Of a stretch of 16,164 bases of DNA, positions 6,783 to 13,717 are shown piece by piece. Numbering within the stretch: position 1 is the first letter of the stretch; each line of letters opens with the position of its first letter. Position numbers and translations under genes: made by a program. The notes below the pieces were generated by a model. The model saw nothing but the letters and a program-made list of their open reading frames with translations, was not told the origin of the DNA and did no database searches. The DNA lies in NCBI GenBank assembly GCA_964493945.1, contig CAZBQG010000082.1, positions 1 through 16,164 of the forward strand. Reading direction: 5' to 3'. This DNA is from CAZBQG01 sp964493945 (GTDB lineage Bacteria; Pseudomonadota; Alphaproteobacteria; Rhodospirillales; UBA2165).

Positions 6783-7172
6783 ATGCTAGTGTTCAATCTG
6801 CCCGCCGAACAGGTTTTCGATCCCAAGCGCCATGTGGAAAAGATGCTGGGTACCATGGAGGAAGGCGACGTGGCCGTTGCCTGTTGGGAGCCGGGCCAGA
6901 TCAGCCCTGATCATTGCCACCCGGACGCGGTCGAAATTTATTTCTGCTTCGAAGGCGGCGGCGTGATGAACATCCCAGGCAGTAGCGTGGACATCGCACC
7001 CGGCGGCTTCGTCGTTCATCCGCCGGGCGAGATGCATGAATATGTCAACGGTCCCGAACGCACATTATTGTTCCGGGTGCGCTACGGCAGCGACATGGCC
7101 GCGCGGCTTAAATCCTGGCCCAGCAATCCGGACTTCGAGAGAAGCGCCGAGGATGAGGCATATTTCAAATAA
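6783..7172 (+). CDS. Single-domain cupin protein
   Basis: A 129-residue cupin with both signature motifs intact. Motif 1 reads HCHPDAVEIYFCFEGG at 44-59, giving metal ligands His44, His46 and Glu51. Motif 2, GGFVVHPPGEMHEYVNG (74-90), adds His85. A mononuclear metal site is therefore expected. The start is the ATG at 6783, preceded by AAGGAGG with a ten-base gap; a longer frame from 6717 adds 22 residues across the palindrome and is not supported. Cupins of this size may be dioxygenases, isomerases or sensor-like metal proteins, and the sequence does not decide. It lies 123 bases after the dehydrogenase pair on the same strand, with a hairpin and an operator-like palindrome between, so it may be separately regulated. 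It ends 16 bases before the convergent cyclase gene. Confidence 0.88.
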   Translation: MLVFNLPAEQVFDPKRHVEKMLGTMEEGDVAVACWEPGQISPDHCHPDAVEIYFCFEGGGVMNIPGSSVDIAPGGFVVHPPGEMHEYVNGPERTLLFRVRYGSDMAARLKSWPSNPDFERSAEDEAYFK

Positions 7173-7188
7173 TATGTGATCGCTTTTT

Positions 7189-8415
7189 TTATTTGGCCAG
7201 ACGGTTGCGGCCCGCCTCCTTCGCCCGGTAGAGGGCTTCATCGGCTGATTTCAGCACCTCGTCCGGGGTCTGCCCGGCGCCGCGCTCGGCGACACCGATG
7301 GAAATGGTCACCGAGACCTGGGCGTCCTCCCCTTTTGGCGAGGCACCTTTTTTGGGGGGGTTTTGATCCGGGCGGTCCCAGGCGCGCAATTGAAACGATG
7401 TTTCCTCCACGGCCTGGCGCAAATCCTCCAGATGGGGCCAGGCCTCTTCCATGTCCTTGGCGGGGAAAATGGTGGTGAATTCCTCCCCGCCATAGCGAAA
7501 GCTCTTTCCGCCGCCCCGCACCCCGGCCAGCCGTGCCGCCACCAGTTTGAGCACCTGATCGCCCACTTCATAGCCGTAACTGTCATTGAAATTCTTGAAG
7601 TGATCCACATCCAGCATGGCCAGGCAGTAGCGCCCGCCCAGCTTTTTCATCTCGGCCCCCAGGGCGCGGCGGCCGGGCAGACCGGGCAGCTCGTCCAGAA
7701 AGGCCATGCGGTAAAATTCCTGCAAGACGGCCAGACCAATCCCCAATATGGCGGCCATCATGAAGATTTCCGGGACCGGTCCCCGCCCCACCATGTGAAA
7801 TGCCGCCCCGCCCGCAACAAATGCGCCCAGCAATCCGCCGGTCAGAGGGGTGGGTCGGGTGACGAACCTGACCAGCAATATGAGCCCACCCAGGACCAGG
7901 ACGAACAAAGAAGGTTGGGGCAGGTAGGTCCATTGGTCCAGCTCCGGACCCAGGGCACGCCAATGGAACGCCCACGCCGCGGCCCCGGCCGGACCATTCC
8001 CGGCTTCGGTCACCAGCCAAAAAAGCACAGCCCCCTGGGCGATGATGGCGGAAAGACGCAAAAGACCGGAGCGGGTGAACAGGCCACGTTCGCCCAGAAA
8101 AGCGATAACCACCAGATTGACCGGCAGCAAAATAGCCGCCCCCGCATAAAGAACCTGCCCCATGGCCCCGGCGCCTGGAGGTTTGGCAAAAAAGGGCACC
8201 AGGGCGAAATGGGCGAGGGTGAGCACCACCAAGGCGAAGGCAGCCCGCATCTGATGAAAACGCAAGCCCAACAACGCGCCCGCCAAAGCCAGCCCCGGGG
8301 TCAGATAGATGGTCGGAATTTGCAGCCCGAATCCCTCACCGGCAGCCAGGACCCAAGCCAGAATCAAAAGCCCCCCCGGCAGCCAGATGGCCGATACCAT
8401 GGCACGGACATTCAC
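7189..8415 (-). CDS. Membrane-bound diguanylate cyclase (GGDEF), degenerate I-site
   Basis: A 408-residue protein that makes cyclic di-GMP from two GTP. Residues about 1-235 form roughly seven or eight hydrophobic segments with short loops, an integral-membrane sensor region I cannot match to a named family (not clearly MHYT or MASE). The GGDEF domain follows: DELPGLPGRRAL at 241-252, LDVDHFKNFNDSYGYEVGD at 268-286 with metal-binding Asp, and RYGGEEF at 307-313 with the catalytic GGEEF. Nine residues before GGEEF the inhibitory RxxD site reads RGGG (300-303), so the Asp is lost. A Pro/Lys/Gly-rich insert lies near 350-365, before VTISIGVAE. The start is GTG at 8415 with GGAG ten bases upstream; an ATG five codons in has no ribosome site. 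It stands alone, convergent with the cupin gene. Confidence 0.9.
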   Translation of the reverse strand: MNVRAMVSAIWLPGGLLILAWVLAAGEGFGLQIPTIYLTPGLALAGALLGLRFHQMRAAFALVVLTLAHFALVPFFAKPPGAGAMGQVLYAGAAILLPVNLVVIAFLGERGLFTRSGLLRLSAIIAQGAVLFWLVTEAGNGPAGAAAWAFHWRALGPELDQWTYLPQPSLFVLVLGGLILLVRFVTRPTPLTGGLLGAFVAGGAAFHMVGRGPVPEIFMMAAILGIGLAVLQEFYRMAFLDELPGLPGRRALGAEMKKLGGRYCLAMLDVDHFKNFNDSYGYEVGDQVLKLVAARLAGVRGGGKSFRYGGEEFTTIFPAKDMEEAWPHLEDLRQAVEETSFQLRAWDRPDQNPPKKGASPKGEDAQVSVTISIGVAERGAGQTPDEVLKSADEALYRAKEAGRNRLAK

Positions 8416-8549
8416 CGTTGGGCGGCTCCGAATGGGGGGCGATTCTTGCTGGGGAAGGTGAGCATGTGCAATCCTTCCAAATCATGGCGCCCGAGATAAG
8501 TGGCGTGATGGGGAAAAAGGATGGGGCTACAAAAAATCCGGCCTGGGAA

Positions 8550-8577
8550 TATGATTGCCGGGGGATTATGATTGCCG
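8550..8577 (+). repeat. 11-base direct repeat containing tandem TATGAT boxes
   Basis: TATGATTGCCG occurs at 8550-8560 and again at 8567-8577, 17 bases apart, in the 203-base gap between the divergent cyclase and small basic protein genes. Each copy begins with TATGAT, a near-consensus -10, but -35 matches are weak for both. The pair is enclosed by an inverted repeat, TGGGAAT at 8544-8550 and ATTCCCA at 8587-8593. It may be tandem promoters or a regulator site for the small basic protein gene. Apart from this the gap shows nothing I can name. Confidence 0.4.
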
Positions 8578-8618
8578 TGGTGAACAATTCCCATCCAGAC
8601 AAGGAAAGGTGAATAATC

Positions 8619-8822
8619 ATGACCAAGGCCAAGGCCCGCAAACGGGCAAAGGCGAAAGCAGCGGTGAAAAGCCGCAAGCCGGCGGCCAAGGGGGATCAGC
8701 AGGACACCAAATCGCGTGCCGGTATTTTCGACAATAAGGCCAATTCCAACTGGAATATGGGGCGGGGCGCGGACATCAAAAACCAAGGGGCCATGAGGCG
8801 CGGCGCGGCCCGTTCAAGATAA
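8619..8822 (+). CDS. Small Lys/Arg-rich basic protein of unknown function
   Basis: A 67-residue, strongly basic protein. Residues 1-24 are an alternating Lys/Ala/Arg tract (MTKAKARKRAKAKAAVKSRK), like a nucleic-acid-binding tail. The middle holds GIFDNKANSNWNMGRGADIKN and the end reads RRGAARSR. I recall similar short proteins with the same basic head and RRGxARSR tail in alphaproteobacteria, without a known role. GGAAAGG lies about ten bases before the ATG. Forty bases separate it from the alcohol dehydrogenase gene on the same strand, so they may be cotranscribed. Nucleic-acid or ribosome binding is a guess from charge alone. The composition, a plausible ribosome site and the open position between genes support a real gene. 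Confidence 0.7.
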   Translation: MTKAKARKRAKAKAAVKSRKPAAKGDQQDTKSRAGIFDNKANSNWNMGRGADIKNQGAMRRGAARSR

Positions 8823-8862
8823 ATTTCAGGAACCCACCGCTGCGGCAGAGAGGAAGTGAAAC

Positions 8863-9954
8863 GTGAAGATAAGCGCGGCGGTTTTCCGCAGTGGCTCGGC
8901 TGAGCCCAACATCGAAGAACTTGATCTGACCGGACCCGGGCCGGGCGAAGTGCTGGTCCGCATGGTGGGCACGGGCGTCTGCCACACTGACCTCAAGTCG
9001 GCCGGTAGCGCCAGCCCCGTGCCGCGCCCGGTGGTGCTGGGCCATGAAGGGGCGGGCGTTGTCGAAGCCATTGGTGAGGGTGTTTCAAAAGTTGAGCCCG
9101 GCGATCATGTGGTCATGACCTTCGGGTCGTGCGGTGCCTGCCCCACCTGCCTGGAAGCCCATCCGTCCTATTGCCACAACTTCAATAATTTCGTGAGCCA
9201 GCGCAACGAAGGCTCCCATTGTCTGTCGGCGGGGAACGAAGCCGTGCATGGCGATTTCTTCAGCCAGTCTTCTTTCGCCACCTTCTCTATCGGTATCGAA
9301 CGCAGCGTCGTCAAGGTGCGCAAGGACGCGCCCCTGGCCCTGTTGGGCCCATTGGGTTGCGGCATTCAGACCGGGGCCGGCGCCATCCTCAACGAATTCC
9401 GCCTGACGCCCGGCAAGACCCTGGCCGTGTTCGGTGTCGGCAGCCTGGGCCTGTCGGCGGTGATGGCCGCCCGCATTGCGGGGGCATCCAGGATCATCGC
9501 CATCAACCGTCACGAAAAGCGCCTGGAACTGGCTGTCCAGCAAGGCGCCACCGACAAGATCGAAGCGGGCGACGATCCCGTTTTGGAGGAACTCCTGGAA
9601 CTTATCCCCATAGGCGTGGATTTCACCCTGGATACGACGGGGGCACCGCCGGTCATGGCCCAGGCCATCGAAGGGCTGGCCCCCATGGGAACCTGCGGCT
9701 TCGTCACCGGGCCTTGGGACGGATCACCCCTGCCCCTGACCGTACGCCCGTTGATGAAAGGCCGGGTCATCCGGGGCATCGGCGAAGGAGGAAGCAATCC
9801 GGATATCTTCATCCCCCGCCTGATCGATTTCTTCATGGATGGGCATTTCCCCATGGACCGGCTGGCCCAGGAATATGCCTTCACCGATATCGCCCAAGCA
9901 TTTGCCGACAGCGAGGCGGGTGAGACGGTCAAGCCCATCCTGCGTTTCGATTAA
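8863..9954 (+). CDS. Zinc-dependent alcohol dehydrogenase (MDR family, aryl/benzyl-alcohol type)
   Basis: A 363-residue medium-chain dehydrogenase that interconverts an alcohol and an aldehyde using a nicotinamide cofactor in the cytoplasm. The catalytic zinc ligands are present as Cys40 (GVCHTD), His61-Glu62 (GHEGAGVV) and Cys166 (GPLGCGIQTG). The structural zinc site is complete: Cys90, Cys93, Cys96 and Cys104. The Rossmann loop is VFGVGSLG at 189-196. After the second strand the sequence reads AINRHEKR, so Asn215 replaces the Asp that fixes NAD in most relatives; cofactor choice is uncertain. The overall pattern is closest to class III/aryl-alcohol dehydrogenases such as XylB/AdhC. The start is GTG at 8863 with AGAGGAAG about nine bases upstream. 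Its stop overlaps the stop of the convergent amidohydrolase gene. Confidence 0.92.
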   Translation: MKISAAVFRSGSAEPNIEELDLTGPGPGEVLVRMVGTGVCHTDLKSAGSASPVPRPVVLGHEGAGVVEAIGEGVSKVEPGDHVVMTFGSCGACPTCLEAHPSYCHNFNNFVSQRNEGSHCLSAGNEAVHGDFFSQSSFATFSIGIERSVVKVRKDAPLALLGPLGCGIQTGAGAILNEFRLTPGKTLAVFGVGSLGLSAVMAARIAGASRIIAINRHEKRLELAVQQGATDKIEAGDDPVLEELLELIPIGVDFTLDTTGAPPVMAQAIEGLAPMGTCGFVTGPWDGSPLPLTVRPLMKGRVIRGIGEGGSNPDIFIPRLIDFFMDGHFPMDRLAQEYAFTDIAQAFADSEAGETVKPILRFD

Positions 9955-11378
9955 GTGGCTTTATAGGGCTCCACCGCCGCCTCGACGGCCGTTCCCTTGA
10001 AGAAGTCGGGATTACCGGCGGTGTGCATTTCAACCAGATTGGCGCAGGTGAAATCGCGGAAATCATCTTCCGTGATGAAACCCTTTTCCACCATCTCGTA
10101 GGCCTCGACCATCACCTTGGTCATATCAGGCACGTCCCAATGGCCGATATCCGATCCCAATACAGCTTTCAGCTTGAGGCCCAGATGGTTGATTTTGGTA
10201 TCGAAAGCCACCGGCGTCAGGCTGTCATCGGCCTCGCAGCCAAAATAAAAATTATCATCGAAAATGCGCCGGATATCGTCTGCCGCCTCGACGCCGGCGG
10301 GGGCGAAATCATTGACCTCTTCTGGGGTTACAAATAATTGCGACGAAATAGGCTGGTTGGGTTCGGCCCGGATGCGTTCGGGCGTCAGATAGGCATTGCT
10401 ATATTTCTTAAACATCTTCTCCAGCAAATCCACATCCAGCTTGGCCGGGTCCAGATTTTCACGAAGCGCCTCCAGATTGCGCTTCTCCCAATATTCGAAA
10501 AGATTATTGTAAAGCTGCACGGCCCAGCCGACGCCGCCTTCGAGAAAGGCGAATTTGAGTTTGGGGAAGCGCTTGGGCACGCCGCCAAACAATAGCGAAC
10601 GGCAGAAAAAATCACTGCCCTGGCCAAAGCTTCCCAGGGAATTGAAGGCATAATTGGTGGGCGAGCCGTGGGTCGAGCCGCGCCCCCGGAACGCGTTGTG
10701 ACAACTCGGCACCACGCCCAGCTCCAGGCATTTGGCCCAGACCGGGTCAAACCTGTCCCCCACATCCATGGCCGGCGATTGGGGTGCGTTGGAATGGTGG
10801 GCGAGATGGGGCGCTTCCTTGACCAGTTCAGGCGCCGGGTGCTGGACCATGGTATTCATCACAATGGCCTTGAGGCCCAGCTCGCCGATGGCGAAATCCA
10901 GCTCGGCCAGGGCTTCATCCGGATCATGCATGGGGATCAGGGCGACCGGGGTCAGGCTGTCCGACACTTCAGAGAACATGTCGGCATAAAGCATGTTCAT
11001 GGCCCGGTAGACCACCGGGCGCATCTCATCATCGCCAATGCCCAGAACGGTCAAGGCGATGGTGCCATAGATAATGCCAAAATCCATGCCCGCCTCTTCC
11101 AGGCGCGCGCGGTACATTTTGGGCAGCATGGCCGTTGCCCGGTCGATGGAGGCCGGACCCGAATTGCCGACCCAGACAGCGATCCTTTTGCCCGCCGCGA
11201 TATCCCCCTTCAAGGATTCCTCATAGCGCCTGGCAATGTCGGCGCCGCCCACCTGTTTGACAAAATCCAGAATGGCGAAGGTGGTCTCGATCATATGGCC
11301 ATCGCCATCAACAACGGGATGGTCCAGTTTGGCCCGGATATCGGCACCCGTGGCGCCGTTGGAATTATGTGCGGTCAT
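9951..11378 (-). CDS. Amidohydrolase-2 family protein (PF04909, ACMSD-like)
   Basis: A 475-residue TIM-barrel protein of the amidohydrolase-2 family, which includes decarboxylases and hydrolases of aromatic and ring-cleavage products. VDGDGHMIE at 23-31 gives the first metal motif (Asp24/Asp26/His28). SCHNAF holds His227, and LGSDIGHWD (407-415) carries the usual late Asp410 and His413. The strand that often supplies another His reads FLEGGVGW (278-285), with Glu280 there. The protein is longer than typical family members (about 300-400), with an insert rich in charged helices near 290-375. The start is the ATG at 11378 with GGGGGAGA about eight bases upstream; a frame opening at 11411 adds 11 residues without support. 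It is single, divergent from the DUF1194 operon and tail-to-tail with the alcohol dehydrogenase. The substrate is unknown. Confidence 0.88.
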   Translation of the reverse strand: MTAHNSNGATGADIRAKLDHPVVDGDGHMIETTFAILDFVKQVGGADIARRYEESLKGDIAAGKRIAVWVGNSGPASIDRATAMLPKMYRARLEEAGMDFGIIYGTIALTVLGIGDDEMRPVVYRAMNMLYADMFSEVSDSLTPVALIPMHDPDEALAELDFAIGELGLKAIVMNTMVQHPAPELVKEAPHLAHHSNAPQSPAMDVGDRFDPVWAKCLELGVVPSCHNAFRGRGSTHGSPTNYAFNSLGSFGQGSDFFCRSLLFGGVPKRFPKLKFAFLEGGVGWAVQLYNNLFEYWEKRNLEALRENLDPAKLDVDLLEKMFKKYSNAYLTPERIRAEPNQPISSQLFVTPEEVNDFAPAGVEAADDIRRIFDDNFYFGCEADDSLTPVAFDTKINHLGLKLKAVLGSDIGHWDVPDMTKVMVEAYEMVEKGFITEDDFRDFTCANLVEMHTAGNPDFFKGTAVEAAVEPYKAT

Positions 11379-11422
11379 AAGTTTATCTCCCCCTGGGGCT
11401 CTCCCCCCCAAATTGAGAATTG

Positions 11423-11453
11423 ATATTAGCTAAAGAATCACCACCCGAGTCAA
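11423..11453 (-). promoter_or_regulatory. Candidate promoter of the amidohydrolase gene
   Basis: On the minus strand TTGACT (11453-11448) is followed by a 19-base spacer and TAATAT (11428-11423). The spacing is longer than ideal. The -10 lies in AGCTAATATC, close to the GGCTAATATT and GGCTAAAATG strings at the two promoters near 4.25-4.31 kb. Transcription would start near 11416, leaving a leader of about 38 bases that contains a run of seven G before the ribosome site. Confidence 0.4.
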
Positions 11454-11465
11454 ACCGGAAAAACC

Positions 11466-11495
11466 TTGGCCAGGCAGCGCCCGGACGTGTTTAAT
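11466..11495 (+). promoter_or_regulatory. Weak candidate promoter of the DUF1194 operon, leaderless start
   Basis: TTGGCC (11466-11471), an 18-base spacer and TTTAAT (11490-11495) are followed by CGCTTCA and then an ATG at 11503. Transcription would begin at about that ATG. No ribosome site precedes it, which repeats the arrangement seen at the Sel1-repeat gene. The hexamers are only moderate matches. Confidence 0.3.
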
Positions 11496-11502
11496 CGCTT
11501 CA

Positions 11503-12214
11503 ATGGCAAAATTGTTTTCAAGCCTTCTGGTTTTGATGCTGAGCTTTCAGATGCCGGCCAGGCGGCGGAGAAGGTGGATTTGGAACTGATCCTGATGGTC
11601 GACGGATCGGGCAGCGTCGATTATGAGGAATTCACCCTGCAACGAACCGGCTATGCAAAGGCGCTGAGCCATCCCCGGGTGATCAACGCCATCCGCGCCG
11701 GCCCGCTGGGGGCCATCGCATTGTCTTATGTGGAATGGAGCGGTCCGTTTTTGCATGTGCCCATCGTGGATTGGCGGGTGATCCGGGGGAAAAAGACATG
11801 GATGCCTTCGTCACATTGCTGAAAAGCCATCCCCGCGAACTGCATGGCGACGGCACGGCCATCGGGGATGCTATTTTGTACGGCGCCCAATCCCTCACCC
11901 AAAATGCTTTTGAAGGCAAACGCCGGATCGTCGATAGTTCGGGCGACGGGCCCGACCGCAACGGCATGCCCGCCGCCATGGGCCGGGACGAGGCGCTGAA
12001 ATTGGGGGTGACCATCAACGGGCTGCCGATCCTGGGAAGCTTTTATGATTTACAGGGTTTTTTCATCGACAATGTAATCGGCGGGCCCGGCGCCTTTTCC
12101 ATCCCGGCCCGGGGCTTCAAGGATTTCGCCACCGCCATCCGGGTCAAATTGATCCGGGAAATCGTCAGCTGGGAGGACCTAAGCCGGATCCTGGCCGCGA
12201 AGGAGGTACCATGA
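11503..12214 (+). pseudogene. DUF1194 (vWA-like) secreted protein, interrupted by two frameshifts
   Basis: Three consecutive frames together make one DUF1194 protein. Frame 1 (ATG 11503) gives a signal peptide, MAKLFSSLLVLMLSFQMPA, but stops at 11587-11589. Frame 2 carries AAEKVDLELILMVDGSGSVD, with the MIDAS-like DxSxS motif, on to VDWRVIRGKK, and stops at 11820-11822. Frame 3 continues DMDAFVTLLKSHP, then GTAIGDAI, RRIVDSSGDGPDRNG, TINGLPILG and the family ending NVIGGPGAF to 12214. The shifts fall near 11551-11570 and in GGGGGAAAAAG near 11787-11797. Both fit loss of a single base, so the gene is either decaying or mis-sequenced. DUF1194 proteins are secreted or periplasmic vWA-like proteins without an assigned reaction. 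The 3' end overlaps the next ATG by four bases and contains its AAGGAGG ribosome site. A start at 11466 (TTG) gives a nonsensical N-terminus. Confidence 0.8.
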
Positions 12215-13461
12215 CCGAAAACACAATGGATTTTCCCACTTTAAGCACCGCCACAAGGGATTTCCGCTGGGGCCGCATCCGCGCCATGGCCAAGGAAATG
12301 TCCCTCGATTGCGTTCTGGTCTTCGGCCTCAAAGGGCGGGAACGCTTCGAAGGCTATGTGGCCAACGAATATGTGGAGGGCATGGCCATCCTGCCGGTGG
12401 AGAGCGATCCGGTTCTGCTTACCTGGAACCAAAAAATGGTCATCCACCGCATGGGATCGAAAACAGATCAGGATCAGTTCTGGATTAAGGATGCCCGCAT
12501 CGGCGCTTATGGGCCGGGCATCGTCGAGGTGATCCACGAGCGCGGCCTGGAAAAGGGCCGCATCGGCGCCGTTGGGGTCCATGTGCGCGAAGCCGGAAAC
12601 CCGGAAGGGATCGTGCCCTATCCCATGTGGAAGGCAGTGCTGGACGGGCTGCCCGATGCCGATCTGGTGGATACCACCTGGGAATTCCGCCGCGTCATGC
12701 TGGGCAAGAACGACGAGGAACTGGCCATGTTGCGCCATTCGGCCGCCGTGGGAGAGAAGGCCTGCCAGGCCATGCTGGATACGGTCCGCGTCGGTGCGTC
12801 GGAGTATGACATCTATGCCGCCATCCAGGACGAAATCCACAAAGGGGGCGCCATCCCTCATGATCCTTTTTTGATCATGACCTGGGGGGCCGATGATCTG
12901 GGCTGGTCGGAACCGACCTGGACCCAATCGGGCGGCCTACCCCGCCTGATGGAGCCCGGCGATCTGTTCATGGTCGAAATGTTCCCCACCTATGGCGGCC
13001 TGGAAACCCAGCAGCAGCTTTCCGTCGCCGTCGCCCCGGTAGAACCGATCACCCAGGAATTGGGCAAAGTGGCCAATGATTGTTACCTGGCGGGAACCCG
13101 CGCCATGCGGCCCGGTAAAACCTTCAATCAGCTGGTGGAGGCCATGCTGGCACCCTTGGACGAATATGGCGGCTGGACCCTGACGCCCATGATCCACAGC
13201 GTATCGCCCTTGGGCTGGACCGGTGGCATGGGGTTCAACCGGGAAAAAATGCCCAACCATCTGACCGTGCCCAGCACCAAACAGGAAGTCCAATACCAGA
13301 ATTTCGAGCTGGTCCTGGAAGAAGGCATGAGCTTCGCCTTCGAGCCCAATGCCTGCTTTGGCCAAAACCGGGTCAATGTGGGCGGCTCCCTGGTGGTCAC
13401 GGCGGATGAACCCGAGGAGCTCAACAGTCTGGCCAACCGGCTTCATATCGTGGAGAATTGA
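12211..13461 (+). CDS. M24-fold (Xaa-Pro peptidase/creatinase-like) protein with substituted metal ligands
   Basis: A 416-residue protein with the two-domain creatinase/prolidase layout: an N-terminal domain (about 15-165) and a pita-bread domain from EELAMLRHSAAVGEKA onward. The region that normally gives the two metal Asp residues reads VEMFPTYGGLETQQQLSV (255-272), leaving Glu256 and Glu265 or Thr266 there. A His is kept in MIHSVSP (His329) and a Glu in FEPNACF (Glu378). The final metal Glu region reads RVNVGGSLVVTADEP (387-401), with Asn/Gly instead. Several of the five ligands are thus altered. As in creatinase, which uses the fold without metal, it may act on a small C-N compound rather than peptides. 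The ATG overlaps the DUF1194 stop (ATGA), with AAGGAGG five bases upstream. A ferredoxin gene follows 28 bases downstream. Confidence 0.85.
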   Translation: MTENTMDFPTLSTATRDFRWGRIRAMAKEMSLDCVLVFGLKGRERFEGYVANEYVEGMAILPVESDPVLLTWNQKMVIHRMGSKTDQDQFWIKDARIGAYGPGIVEVIHERGLEKGRIGAVGVHVREAGNPEGIVPYPMWKAVLDGLPDADLVDTTWEFRRVMLGKNDEELAMLRHSAAVGEKACQAMLDTVRVGASEYDIYAAIQDEIHKGGAIPHDPFLIMTWGADDLGWSEPTWTQSGGLPRLMEPGDLFMVEMFPTYGGLETQQQLSVAVAPVEPITQELGKVANDCYLAGTRAMRPGKTFNQLVEAMLAPLDEYGGWTLTPMIHSVSPLGWTGGMGFNREKMPNHLTVPSTKQEVQYQNFELVLEEGMSFAFEPNACFGQNRVNVGGSLVVTADEPEELNSLANRLHIVEN

Positions 13462-13489
13462 TTATCAACGGATCGAACGGAGCAAAACA

Positions 13490-13717
13490 ATGCCGCCCAA
13501 GGTGGATTACGATAAATGCGATGGCTGCAGGATTTGTGTCGAGCTATGTTCGGAAGACGTATTCTTCGGAACCCCGGGCCTTGGCGCAAAAAAAGAAAGC
13601 CCAGCGGTGGTCAGCCATCCCGGCCTTTGCTGGCATTGCAATTGGTGCGTCGATCTTTGCCCGACGGATGCCATCTGGCTGAATATCCCGCTGACCATGC
13701 ATATCCCTTATAAGTGA
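13490..13717 (+). CDS. Small 2[4Fe-4S] ferredoxin
   Basis: A 75-residue electron carrier with two complete cluster motifs. CDGCRICVELC (10-20) gives Cys10, 13, 16 and 20; CWHCNWCVDLCP (47-58) gives Cys47, 50, 53 and 57. The first motif is followed by Ser rather than the usual Pro. The N-terminus PPKVDYDKCDGC resembles the small ferredoxin-like subunits (AprB-like) that partner FAD-binding fumarate-reductase/AprA-type proteins, but no such flavoprotein is in the window. The ATG at 13490 has GGAG nine bases before it; longer frames run back into the M24 gene. It is the last gene of this plus-strand group, and its 3' end overlaps the convergent hydrolase gene by ten bases. The physiological partner is unknown; the M24 protein is not an obvious redox enzyme. 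Confidence 0.9.
   Translation: MPPKVDYDKCDGCRICVELCSEDVFFGTPGLGAKKESPAVVSHPGLCWHCNWCVDLCPTDAIWLNIPLTMHIPYK

Noticed and set aside
7159..7190. AT-rich hairpin CATATT/AATATG followed by T7 between the cupin and cyclase genes
   Set aside because: The stem is six A/T-rich pairs and is separated from the T-run by seven bases, too weak to call an intrinsic terminator with confidence.
7363..8499. Long plus-strand open frame (378 codons) opposite the diguanylate cyclase
   Set aside because: Its translation is Gln/Gly/His/Pro-rich with no domain, while the minus strand gives a complete GGDEF protein with correct motifs. It is a high-GC shadow frame.
8418..8612. 64-codon plus-strand frame in the cyclase/basic-protein gap
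   Set aside because: No good ribosome site or domain, and it overlaps the repeat and putative promoter region.
10668..11423. Plus-strand open frame (251 codons) opposite the amidohydrolase
   Set aside because: His/Gln-rich translation without motifs; the amidohydrolase frame has ordered metal motifs and a ribosome site.
11466..11502. TTG start at 11466 for the DUF1194 gene
   Set aside because: It gives a polar N-terminus unlike secreted DUF1194 proteins; the ATG at 11503 in the neighbouring frame gives a proper signal peptide.
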